A DNA stretch of 30,149 bases from an uncultured Christensenellaceae bacterium (GTDB lineage Bacteria; Bacillota; Clostridia; Christensenellales; Borkfalkiaceae): contig CAJUSA010000014.1 in the NCBI GenBank assembly GCA_910589015.1, forward strand, positions 1-30,149. The letters are read 5' to 3'. Below are positions 23,054-30,109 of the stretch, one piece after another; the stretch's first letter is position 1, and every line of letters starts with the position of its first letter. Below the pieces are notes generated by a model. It did not search any database and had not been told where the DNA came from. It saw only the letters and a list, made by a program, of their open reading frames with translations. The translations under genes were made by a program, and so were the position numbers.

Positions 23054-24862
23054 TTATTCGAGAACGGCTTTGATTCTGCGGATCCCCGCCGAGCTCGACT
23101 GCTCTTTTACGATGCGGAACTTGCCGAGCAAGCCCGTGCGCGCAACGTGCGGCCCGCCGCACATCTCTTTGGAAAATTCCCCGATCGAATAGGTTTTGAC
23201 GACGTCGCCGTACTTCGCGTCGAATACGCCCACGAAATTCTGTGCGCGCGCCTCTTCGAGGCTCATTTCCTTATATTCGACGGGAAGATCTTCGCCGATT
23301 TTTTCGTTGACCATATCTTCGACGGCTTTCACCTCTTCCGCCGTCATGGGGCGGGGGAAGTTGAAGTCGAACCGCATGCGCTCGTCGGTAATGTTGCTGC
23401 CCTTCTGGTTGCAATCGGGCGAGAGCACGCGCTTTAACGCCGCATTGAGCAAGTGGGTGGCGGTGTGGTAGGCGGTCGCCTTTTCGCTGTGACTTTCCAG
23501 ACCGCCCTTCGCCTCGCCCTTGTTGAGCACGCGGCTCTTTTCTTTATGTTCCTCGAAACAGACGTTGAATCCCTCGGTATCCACGCTCAGCCCGCGTTCC
23601 GCGGCAAGTTCCTGCGTGAGTTCGAGCGGGAACCCGTAGGTATCGTACAGGCGGAACGCCTGCTTGCCGCCGATCACCGTTTCTTTCTGATATGCGGGAT
23701 TGCTCTTTGCCATGAACTCGTTTTTGCGTTCCAGCCCGCCCACGCATTTTTCGAATTCCTTCATGCCCTGGTTGAGCGTTTGTTCGAAACGCTCGCTCTC
23801 TTTGGCGATCTCTTCAAGAATGTAATCCTCTTTTTCCTTCAACAGCGGGAACGCCTCGTTATAGATCTCGCGGATAAAGATCTTGGCGAGCGCAAGCAGC
23901 GCGGACGAAGGAATTTCCAACTGACGGCAGTAACGGATCGCCCTGCGCATAATGCGGCGCAGAATGTAGCCCGCGCCCGTGTTGGAAGGCAGGATCCCCT
24001 GTTCGTCGCCGATGAGCAGCACGCTCGTGCGGGTATGATCGGCGATGATGCGCATGGCGCGCTGCGGCGCGCCGCCGTCGTCGTACTTCTTGCCCGAAAG
24101 CGATTCGATTTCGGCAATGACGGGCGCAAACAGATCGGTTTTGTATCCGTCGGAAAGTCCGTTGAGGAAGAGCAGCATGCGGTCGAACCCGAACCCCGTA
24201 TCAACGTTCTTGTTTTCGAGCGGCTCGTAACCCGTCTGCGTCTTTTTGTACTGCATATAAACGTCGTTGCCGATTTCCACATAGTCGTCGGGAAACACGG
24301 GACGATCGAGGTTGGCGATGGGATAGAACCATTCGTTATCGGGCCCGCACGGCGTGCCCGTCGTGCCCTCGAGCTCCCACCAGTTATCGCTCTTGGGCAG
24401 ATAGAAAATACGGTCGCGGCTGATTCCCAGACCGGCGAGATAGTCGGCGGTCTGCTCGTCGCGCGGAGCGCTCTCATTGCCCTCGAATACGGTAACGCAC
24501 AGCTTGTCCTTATCCAGCCCGACGCACTCGGTCAGAAATTCGAACGTCCATGCCGTTTTCTCTTTTTTGAAGTAATCGCCGAGCGACCAGTTGCCCATCA
24601 TCTCGAAAAAGGTGAAGTGGGAAGCGTCGCCCACCGAGTCGATATCCACCGTGCGCACGCACCCCTGCACATTGCAAAGCCGTTTTCCCGCGGGGTGCTT
24701 TTTGCCTAAAAGATAAGGCATGAGCGGCTGCATGCCCGCCACGTTGAACATGACCCCCGTGCTGCCGTCGCCGATGAGCGACACCGCGCCGATATTGACG
24801 TGCCCCTTGCTCTCGTAAAACGAAAGCCATTTTTTTCTCAGTTCCTTCGAAGTGATTTTCAT
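23054..24862 (-). CDS. alaS: Alanyl-tRNA synthetase, shortened form
   Basis: This 602-residue enzyme charges tRNA-Ala. It has the class II catalytic core (HFTFFEMMGNWSLGDYF, GTPCGPDNEWFYP, VDTGFGFDRM) and the tRNA-recognition region (RRIMRRAIRYC, RLYDTYGFPLELT). The editing domain keeps HTATH (466-470) and CGGPH (568-572), its zinc-site motifs. Compared with the usual length of about 875, two parts are missing: the roughly 90-residue beta-barrel that normally precedes HxxxH, where a short KGGLESHSEK linker stands instead, and the entire C-terminal C-Ala/DHHA1 region, since the protein stops just after RRIKAVLE. The ATG at 24862 has GAGG upstream. Upstream in-frame codons come from the repeat element and are not used. 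No frameshift is seen; it is a compact form. Confidence 0.93.
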   Translation of the reverse strand: MKITSKELRKKWLSFYESKGHVNIGAVSLIGDGSTGVMFNVAGMQPLMPYLLGKKHPAGKRLCNVQGCVRTVDIDSVGDASHFTFFEMMGNWSLGDYFKKEKTAWTFEFLTECVGLDKDKLCVTVFEGNESAPRDEQTADYLAGLGISRDRIFYLPKSDNWWELEGTTGTPCGPDNEWFYPIANLDRPVFPDDYVEIGNDVYMQYKKTQTGYEPLENKNVDTGFGFDRMLLFLNGLSDGYKTDLFAPVIAEIESLSGKKYDDGGAPQRAMRIIADHTRTSVLLIGDEQGILPSNTGAGYILRRIMRRAIRYCRQLEIPSSALLALAKIFIREIYNEAFPLLKEKEDYILEEIAKESERFEQTLNQGMKEFEKCVGGLERKNEFMAKSNPAYQKETVIGGKQAFRLYDTYGFPLELTQELAAERGLSVDTEGFNVCFEEHKEKSRVLNKGEAKGGLESHSEKATAYHTATHLLNAALKRVLSPDCNQKGSNITDERMRFDFNFPRPMTAEEVKAVEDMVNEKIGEDLPVEYKEMSLEEARAQNFVGVFDAKYGDVVKTYSIGEFSKEMCGGPHVARTGLLGKFRIVKEQSSSAGIRRIKAVLE

Positions 24863-24896
24863 AGATATTTTTCCTCGTTCACAAAATTCAGCAGAG

Positions 24897-25081
24897 ATGT
24901 TTCGACTTCGCTCAACATGACAATCGTTGCTCAACACGGCTATCATTGCTCAACATGACAATCATCATGCGCCTGCGCGCAACAGGACGCCCGTCACACA
25001 ACGTGAATGGATCGACTCCGCCGTTCCGCAAACATAATCCTTGTCATTCTGAGCGAAACGCAGTGCAGCCGAAGAATCTCA
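24897..25081. repeat. Degenerate dispersed-repeat region upstream of alaS with 3 x 19-bp tandem array
   Basis: From 24910 to 24966 a 19-base unit beginning GCTCAACA occurs three times (24910, 24929, 24948), each copy slightly different. At 25039-25081 a related module contains TTGTCATTCTGAGCGAAACG and GCCGAAGAATCTC, matching the left arm of the palindromic element family. The whole 224-base gap between alaS and cysS is otherwise empty; neither gene has a visible T-box. Confidence 0.75.
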
Positions 25082-25086
25082 ACGCT

Positions 25087-26475
25087 TTAACATTTTTCCA
25101 ACGTATACCCGTCTTTCGCATCCTTGACGGCATAGCCCATTTGTTTGAGCTTGTCGCGCAGCTCGTCCGACTTCGCCCAGTCCTTGGCTTTGCGCGCCGC
25201 AAAGCGTTCTTCCGCGACCGCCTTGACCTCGGCGGGAACGTCCTCTTCCTTCGGCGCGTATTGCGCCAGATATTCGCGCGGATCGCGCTTGAACAGCCCT
25301 AAAAGCGAATAGGTCTTTTTGATCTGGTTCGTCATGCGCCGCGCGCGCGGATCGCCTTCCGCGATCAGACGCGCCACCTCTTTGAAATATCCGAACAGAT
25401 CGGCAAGCGCAAGCGCCGTGTTAAAGTCGTCATTCATCGCCGCATCAAACTTTGCGTCGATCTCGGCTTCCGCCCCCTCTTCTTGCTGAAACGCCTCTTC
25501 GGCTTTCCGGATCAACGAATAAAACCGGACGAGGTGCGCCTCGGCGTCGGGAAACAGATTGTCCGTCACGTTGACGTCGCCGCGGTAATTTGCCGAGAGC
25601 AACGCGAACTTGACGGCGTCGCCCGAGTAACGCGCGAGCAAATCTTCCATCAAAAGACTGTTGCCGAGCGATTTTGACATCTTCTGCCCGTTGACTTTGA
25701 TGAGTCCGTTGTGCACCCAATATTTGGCGAGCGGCTTGCCCGTGCGCGCCTGACTCTGCGCAATCTCGTTTTCGTGGTGCGGGAAGATAAGATCCCTGCC
25801 GCCGCCGTGAATGTCGATCTGTTCGCCGAACGCGGCGTAGATCATGGCGGAGCACTCGATATGCCAGCCCGGACGCCCTTTGCCCCAGGGCGAATCCCAG
25901 CAAATTTCCCCTTCCTTCGCCGCCTTCCACAGCGCGAAATCGTAAGGGTTTTTCTTGCAACCGTCGTTTTCGACGCGCACGCCGTCGAGCATATCTTCTT
26001 TCTCGCGCCCCGATAGCTGCCCGTAAGCGGGATAGGAATCGACGTCGAAATACACGTCGCCGTTGCCCCCCGCATAGGCGTGCCCCTTTTCGATGAGCGC
26101 AACGATAAAATCGACGATGGTTTGCATATTCTCGGTGGCTTTGAGCCAGATGGTCGGATCGCCGATATCGGCTTTCCGCATCACCGCGTCGATCTTCCCG
26201 ATCATCATGCGGGCGTATTCGTCGGCGGGAATGCCCGTTTCCTTCGAACGGGCGATGATCTTGTCGTCGACGTCGGTATAGTTGCGGGCATACACAACTT
26301 CATACCCCTGCTTGTGCAGAAAATTACGGAATACGTCGTACACGAGCGCTTGATAGCCGTGCCCGATATGCGCCTCGCCCGAAACGGTGATGCCGCATGC
26401 GTACATGGTTACCCTTCCTTCGTGCAACGGCACGAATTCTTCCTTTCTGCGCGTCAGCGAATTATATAATTTCAT
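25087..26475 (-). CDS. cysS: Cysteinyl-tRNA synthetase
   Basis: This 462-residue class I enzyme charges tRNA-Cys. It shows MYACGIT with the zinc-ligand Cys27, HIGH at 36-39, the RNYTDVDDKI segment, HIECSAM, DIHGGGRDLIFPHHENEIAQS with further zinc ligands, and KMSKSLGN. The C-terminal helical anticodon-binding region ends in DGYTLEKC. The ATG at 26475 overlaps the cysE stop as ATGA and has AGGG upstream; the longer frame running to 27021 is a shadow through cysE. The motif around HIGH (GEAHIGHGYQ) differs from the common YNYIHIGNARP type but keeps the catalytic histidines. Confidence 0.96.
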   Translation of the reverse strand: MKLYNSLTRRKEEFVPLHEGRVTMYACGITVSGEAHIGHGYQALVYDVFRNFLHKQGYEVVYARNYTDVDDKIIARSKETGIPADEYARMMIGKIDAVMRKADIGDPTIWLKATENMQTIVDFIVALIEKGHAYAGGNGDVYFDVDSYPAYGQLSGREKEDMLDGVRVENDGCKKNPYDFALWKAAKEGEICWDSPWGKGRPGWHIECSAMIYAAFGEQIDIHGGGRDLIFPHHENEIAQSQARTGKPLAKYWVHNGLIKVNGQKMSKSLGNSLLMEDLLARYSGDAVKFALLSANYRGDVNVTDNLFPDAEAHLVRFYSLIRKAEEAFQQEEGAEAEIDAKFDAAMNDDFNTALALADLFGYFKEVARLIAEGDPRARRMTNQIKKTYSLLGLFKRDPREYLAQYAPKEEDVPAEVKAVAEERFAARKAKDWAKSDELRDKLKQMGYAVKDAKDGYTLEKC

Positions 26476-27131
26476 TCTGTTTCCCTTTCCGCGCTCTCGT
26501 CGCGGGTCAATGTTTGAAGTTGTTCTTCGAGCGCGAAAACGCGTTCGCGCAGCGCGCACAGTTCGGCTAATACAGGGTCGGATTTTTCGGGCAGCAGATC
26601 CTGCGTTTTTTCGCCATTGATCCGCACAACGCGCCCCGGCACGCCCACCACGGTCGCATAGGGCGGCACTTCTTTGAGCACCACGGCGCCCGCGCCGATC
26701 TTCGCGCCCTCGCCCACCGTGAACCCGCCGAGCACCTTTGCGCCGCTCGAAATGGTAACATTCTTTTTGATCGTGGGGTGGCGTTTTCCCTTTTCCTTGC
26801 CCGTGCCGCCGAGCGTGACGCCCTGATAGATGACGACGCCCTCTTCCACCTCGGCGGTCTCGCCGATGACGACGCCCGCGCCGTGGTCGATGAACACGCC
26901 CGCGGCGATCTTCGCGGCGGGGTGGATCTCGATCCCCGTGCGGAACTTTGCCCACTGCGACGCCATGCGCGCGAATAATTTGAAATGGATCCGATATAAA
27001 AAGTTTGCCCAGCGGTGCCACGAGAGCGCGCGCACGCCCGAATAAGTCAAAAATATTTCGAACTTATTGCGGGCGGCGGGGTCGTTCGCCTTTGCCGCGG
27101 CAATATCTTTGCGCAGTCTTGAAAAAAACAT
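26472..27131 (-). CDS. cysE: Serine O-acetyltransferase
   Basis: This 219-residue enzyme transfers acetyl from acetyl-CoA to serine, the entry to cysteine synthesis. It has the N-terminal helical part, then the left-handed beta-helix hexapeptide repeats from about 65: GIEIHPAAKIAAGVFIDHGAG, GETAEV, VTLGGTGKEKGKRHPTI and GAVVLKEVPPYATVVGVPGRVV. The catalytic His sits in the FIDHGAG turn. The length matches the short Bacillus-type enzyme. The ATG at 27131 has AAGGAAGG upstream. Its stop overlaps the cysS start, so the two are translationally coupled, the same order as cysE-cysS in Bacillus. Confidence 0.96.
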   Translation of the reverse strand: MFFSRLRKDIAAAKANDPAARNKFEIFLTYSGVRALSWHRWANFLYRIHFKLFARMASQWAKFRTGIEIHPAAKIAAGVFIDHGAGVVIGETAEVEEGVVIYQGVTLGGTGKEKGKRHPTIKKNVTISSGAKVLGGFTVGEGAKIGAGAVVLKEVPPYATVVGVPGRVVRINGEKTQDLLPEKSDPVLAELCALRERVFALEEQLQTLTRDESAERETE

Positions 27132-27171
27132 GTTCCTTCCTTTTTTATGCCTTCCGCATAAAGGAAACCGA

Positions 27172-28011
27172 TCAGCCGACCGTTTTGCCCGTCAGCGACA
27201 AGATCGCGTCGATGTCGTAACAAGGTATGAGCACCTCGTATTCTTCGCCGAGTCCGTCGCGCACGGTCATGCGGTAGTAAGGTTTCGTGATCACCCTTCC
27301 CGCATTGTCGTTACCGACTTTATAATTCCGATATCGCCCTCTGCGGACGGGTTCTTCCTTATTCCAGCCCGCGGCGGCGATCCGCTTCCCGATACATTGT
27401 ATGCTCGAAATACATGAAAGCGGTATCGCAAAAACGCAGTCGGTAAACGCCAGACACAGCGCATCGTTCTCGCAATAAGCCCGCACGTCCGCATTGGCGT
27501 AAGAGCCAGACCGGTCGTTCTCTTTGACCTTTTTGCCTTCTTTCCGGCGGTAGAGGTAAGAAAGGACGTCGATTTTGCAGGCGGACGACGGCACGCCGAA
27601 CGCCTCGTAACTTTCTTTTTCGACCCTTTCCGTTAATACTTTTAACGAACGGAACACGGGGGCGGCGAGCGCTCGCCGCCTCTTCACGGCAGCCGCCGTG
27701 AAGATTGCCGCCGCCGCGACAATACAAACCGCCGCAACGATAAAACACCAGCCAGCATTCCGCCATGCCTGCTTTATTCCGATTTCGTCAAGCCCTTCGA
27801 GAATGCCGCACAGAAAGATAAGCCCGAGAAAAAGCAACACCGCGCCGCACACGTTCACCCACACGGGCAAGCCCGCAAACCGTTCGAATTCGGCGCGTTC
27901 CCGCTCGAGTTTTGCCTGCTTTGCGGCAAGCTCGCCCTCGGCGCGGCGGACGATAAACTGCTCGCCGTCGTGCGCGCCCGTTCTTAAATTGACGCCGAAC
28001 ACGTTTTTCAT
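27172..28011 (-). CDS. Two-helix membrane protein, function unknown
   Basis: This 279-residue protein has an N-terminal charged helix with coiled-coil character (AAKQAKLERERAEFERF), two membrane segments (about 49-70 and 84-107) and a soluble C-terminal part of about 165 residues with strand-rich segments (ADVRAYCENDALCLAFTDCVFAIPLSCISSI; RMTVRDGLGEEYEVLIPCYD), somewhat PH-like. No family was recognised. The ATG at 28011 has AGGGGTG upstream. It lies 10 bases after the HTH gene and 40 bases before cysE, so all four genes may form one transcript. The small membrane protein at 10745 shares the two-helices-plus-strands plan. Confidence 0.65.
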   Translation of the reverse strand: MKNVFGVNLRTGAHDGEQFIVRRAEGELAAKQAKLERERAEFERFAGLPVWVNVCGAVLLFLGLIFLCGILEGLDEIGIKQAWRNAGWCFIVAAVCIVAAAAIFTAAAVKRRRALAAPVFRSLKVLTERVEKESYEAFGVPSSACKIDVLSYLYRRKEGKKVKENDRSGSYANADVRAYCENDALCLAFTDCVFAIPLSCISSIQCIGKRIAAAGWNKEEPVRRGRYRNYKVGNDNAGRVITKPYYRMTVRDGLGEEYEVLIPCYDIDAILSLTGKTVG

Positions 28012-28021
28012 AAGCGCACCC

Positions 28022-28639
28022 CTAACGTTTTATGGGCAGGTTTTCGATCTTGTATTCCGCAAGACATTTATCGCGCATGAGCGGATTGTAAATTTGTTGA
28101 CCGATAAGGAACTGCACCACGACGTCGCGCACGCTCTCTTCGTCGAAAGAAAATCCGCACACCGCGAACAGATTATTGATATCCTGAATTTGCAGACGGC
28201 ACACGAGCGCAAGGGCAAGCACGGTGTTTTTTTCGGGATACACCCTGCCTTTGACGATCAGGTTCCAGAATTTCGGCTCGATTGCGAGCTTTTCGCCCGC
28301 GCTTTCCACCGTTTCGCCCGCATGGCGCAACGCCTCGGGTAAAAGTTTGGCAAACGTATATTTTTTGAACGGCAAGCCGAGTTTTTCGCGCAACGGAATG
28401 AGCGAATAACTGAACGTGAACGAGGTATCCGCAAGCGTTTGCTTGAACGCCGCTAAAATGGCGGCTTTGTTTTTTTGATACGCAAGACGCATGCAGGACG
28501 AATCGCGGCGGGCGACGTTGCCGTCGTCGGCGATATATACGACGTCAGGCATCACATACCCTTCGATCGCGCTGATCCGCACATAATCGGAATACTGCGC
28601 GCAGAAAAATTCGTCTAATGCCTCAAGATAATTTTCCAT
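28022..28639 (-). CDS. HTH-type protein with an unusual N-terminal domain, apparently leaderless
   Basis: This 205-residue protein has an unassigned N-terminal half (ISAIEGYVMPDVVYIADD; CMRLAYQKNKAAILAAF) and a C-terminal half resembling an XRE-like helix-turn-helix fold: KFWNLIVKGRVYPEKNTVLALALVCRLQIQDINNLFAVCGFSF. Similar domains occur in clostridial regulators and kinases. The start at 28639 is chosen because the promoter (28646-28674) places the transcript's first base on the A of this ATG; there is no ribosome site, and in-frame ATGs further upstream lie before the promoter's -10 and also lack a site. It heads the series with the membrane protein, cysE and cysS. A regulatory function is inferred. 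Confidence 0.65.
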   Translation of the reverse strand: MENYLEALDEFFCAQYSDYVRISAIEGYVMPDVVYIADDGNVARRDSSCMRLAYQKNKAAILAAFKQTLADTSFTFSYSLIPLREKLGLPFKKYTFAKLLPEALRHAGETVESAGEKLAIEPKFWNLIVKGRVYPEKNTVLALALVCRLQIQDINNLFAVCGFSFDEESVRDVVVQFLIGQQIYNPLMRDKCLAEYKIENLPIKR

Positions 28640-28645
28640 ATTCGT

Positions 28646-28674
28646 ATTGTACCATTTTTTTTTGCAGATTGCAA
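28646..28674 (-). promoter_or_regulatory. Promoter placing +1 on the start codon of the HTH gene
   Basis: Minus-strand TTGCAA (28669-28674) and TACAAT (28646-28651) with a 17-base spacer. Six bases (ACGAAT) separate the -10 from the ATG, so transcription would start at its A. Confidence 0.65.
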
Positions 28675-28826
28675 GCATTTCGCACGCGCGGTTGCGTTTA
28701 TCCCGTCCGCACGCGAAAATGTCTTTTCTATAATTTTGCTTAAAATATTTTATGTAAAATTTTAACAAATTTCAAGTAAAACGAACGGTTTTTCGCGAAA
28801 TAACATGCGGAAATCCGAAAAATCAG

Positions 28827-28855
28827 TTGCTTAACTTGCAAAAATATGTTAATAT
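28827..28855 (+). promoter_or_regulatory. Promoter of the DeoR-family gene
   Basis: TTGCTT (28827-28832) and TAATAT (28850-28855) with a 17-base spacer lie 21 bases before the ATG at 28877. Confidence 0.6.
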
Positions 28856-28876
28856 ATTACACGGAGGAACAGACAC

Positions 28877-29635
28877 ATGAAAAGAGACAGAATTGAAGAT
28901 ATCGCCGCCCTTCTCGATAAACGCGGGAAACTCACGCTCGAACAGCTCGACGAGTGCTTCCCCGACGTTTCGCAGATGACGCTGCGGCGCGATTTATATT
29001 TGCTCGAACAGCAGGGCAGGATCATCCGTGTGCGCGGCGGCGCCATGTCGGTGAAGGAAGTGCAGAAAATTTCGGGCGAGCCCTATACCAAGAAAACCAC
29101 GCTGCACACCGACGAAAAAATCATCATCGCCCAGAAGGCAGCAAGCCTGATCGACGAAAACGTTTCGGTCTTTATCGACGGCGGCACGACGGCGATGTAT
29201 CTTGCAAAAGAACTGCCCGATATCAACGTGCATGTGTTCACCAACGGACTTGCCGTGGCGATCGAGTTGGTGCAGAAGAAAAATATCAACGTAACGATGA
29301 TCGGCGGACAGGTCATGCGCGACAATCTTTCCACCGCGTCGCCCGTTGCGCGCAGCTATTTCGACAATACGAATTTCGAGATCGCCGTGCTTTCAACCTC
29401 GGCATTTACGCCCGAACAGGGCTTTTCGTGCGCGTCGCAGATCGAGGCAGACCTTCTGAAAATGGTGCGCGCCAAGGCAAAATCGCTTTATATGATGCTC
29501 GACAGTTCCAAAGTCGGCAAGATCAACCCCTATACGTTCGCACAGTACAGCGACATCGACGTGTTGATTTCCGACAACAACCTGCCGCCCGAAGTCAAAG
29601 AAACGTTCACACAGCGCAACATTGTGGTCATGTAA
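28877..29635 (+). CDS. DeoR/GlpR-family sugar-responsive transcriptional regulator
   Basis: This 252-residue protein has the DeoR N-terminal winged helix (residues 1-55, with VSQMTLRRDLYLLEQQGRIIRVRGGA, the family signature) and a C-terminal sugar-phosphate-sensing domain of the ISOCOT fold: VFIDGGTTAMYLAKEL, VFTNGLAVAIEL, VTMIGGQVMRDNLSTASP and LMLDSSKVGK-like MLDSSKVGKI. The ATG at 28877 has GGAGG nine bases upstream. Length is normal. It is not next to sugar genes, and its terminator ends the unit, so it is an orphan regulator here. The carbohydrate operon at 1183-10269 is one possible target; nothing in the sequence proves that. Confidence 0.94.
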   Translation: MKRDRIEDIAALLDKRGKLTLEQLDECFPDVSQMTLRRDLYLLEQQGRIIRVRGGAMSVKEVQKISGEPYTKKTTLHTDEKIIIAQKAASLIDENVSVFIDGGTTAMYLAKELPDINVHVFTNGLAVAIELVQKKNINVTMIGGQVMRDNLSTASPVARSYFDNTNFEIAVLSTSAFTPEQGFSCASQIEADLLKMVRAKAKSLYMMLDSSKVGKINPYTFAQYSDIDVLISDNNLPPEVKETFTQRNIVVM

Positions 29636-29647
29636 CTGCCCGAAAAG

Positions 29648-29675
29648 AAAAACCGTGCAAAAGCACGGTTTTTTT
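29648..29675. terminator. Bidirectional terminator between the DeoR and XRE genes
   Basis: Eleven-base arms AAAAACCGTGC and GCACGGTTTTT with an AAAA loop; it has T-runs on both strands. It ends the DeoR gene and, from the other side, the XRE gene whose stop is at 29674. Confidence 0.88.
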
Positions 29676-29886
29676 AATATGCGCCGATCCCGAGAACGTA
29701 ATCGCTCGAAACGTCGAGCACCGCGCAAAGACGGGCAAAAGTGTCGAGTGCGGGGAAAATATCCTGTTTCATATATTTGGATACGGTCTGCGCCGAAACG
29801 CCGATCGCCTTTGCGATCTCTTTTTGCGGAATGCCGCTTGCCGCAATACATTCCCGTAGCCGCTTCTGAATTTCTTTTAATTCCAT
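29674..29886 (-). CDS. Small XRE-family repressor
   Basis: This 70-residue protein is a single XRE/Cro-type helix-turn-helix domain: QKEIAKAIGVSAQTVSKYMKQ carries the two helices and the recognition helix, followed by DTFARLCAVLDVSSDYVLGI, the usual fourth and fifth helices. It has no dimerisation or effector domain. The ATG at 29886 has only a poor GGGGTGGGG ribosome site. It is divergent from a consensus promoter with two dyad operators at 29917-29965, which it very probably binds. Such compact repressors control phage switches, mobile elements and toxin or small-RNA modules. Confidence 0.88.
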   Translation of the reverse strand: MELKEIQKRLRECIAASGIPQKEIAKAIGVSAQTVSKYMKQDIFPALDTFARLCAVLDVSSDYVLGIGAY

Positions 29887-29916
29887 GCCCCACCCCGACT
29901 TGGATAATATATGAAA

Positions 29917-29941
29917 AAATATCGCATATTATGCGATATTT
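29917..29941. promoter_or_regulatory. Operator A, 25-bp perfect dyad
   Basis: Arms AAATATCGCAT and ATGCGATATTT around three bases. Its core CGCATATTATGCG recurs with one change exactly 30 bases to the right. It lies upstream of the XRE gene and just upstream of the rightward -35. Confidence 0.78.
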
Positions 29942-29944
29942 CGC

Positions 29945-29973
29945 TTGACAATCGTATATTATGCGACTATAAT
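29945..29973 (+). promoter_or_regulatory. Perfect consensus promoter with operator B in its spacer
   Basis: TTGACA (29945-29950), 17 bases, TATAAT (29968-29973). The spacer contains CGTATATTATGCG (29953-29965), a 12/13 match to the operator A core, so bound repressor would block polymerase. Predicted start near 29980. Confidence 0.85.
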
Positions 29974-29979
29974 ATAGTT

Positions 29980-30109
29980 ACTCTTTGTTTTATAGTGAGA
30001 TTTATCCCTATAAAACAGGACAGCGTTTCTCAAAATTCTCTCTTCCTCCCCCAAATGTGAAGCGATAATTTTCAGTTTCGCGGAAGGCGTGGCAACACGC
30101 CTTTTTTTT
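29980..30109 (+). ncRNA. Candidate repressor-controlled small RNA with a C-rich loop
   Basis: The transcript from the promoter above would be about 130 bases and stop at the terminator at 30084-30109. It can fold into a 5' stem (GTTTTATAG / CTATAAAAC, 29987-29995 and 30008-30016), a second stem CGTTTC/GAAGCG (30024-30029 and 30059-30064) that presents TCTTCCTCCCCC (30041-30052) in a 29-base loop, and the terminator. The loop is complementary to GGAGG-type ribosome sites, as in several Bacillota regulatory RNAs. No good rightward coding frame with a ribosome site was seen. A leftward frame (30008-30145) overlaps it and could be an alternative reading; it could also be the leader of a gene beyond the window. 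Confidence 0.5.
30084..30109 (+). terminator. Strong Rho-independent terminator with GCAA tetraloop
   Basis: Arms AAGGCGTG and CACGCCTT around GCAA, a GNRA loop, followed by eight Ts. The last 40 bases of the window (30110-30149) hold nothing I can assign. Confidence 0.85.

Noticed and set aside
23453..24709. A 418-codon open frame on the plus strand opposite alaS
   Set aside because: It is an antisense shadow caused by codon bias; the minus strand encodes a clear AlaRS.
24863..24946. An upstream extension of alaS by 28 residues (containing HVERSRNI)
   Set aside because: This peptide is the translation of the dispersed repeat element; the ATG at 24862 has GAGG upstream and begins the conserved synthetase sequence.
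26476..27021. N-terminal extension of the cysS frame through cysE
   Set aside because: The extension is Arg/Gly-rich and lies out of frame over cysE; the ATG at 26475 has a ribosome site and begins the conserved CysRS sequence.
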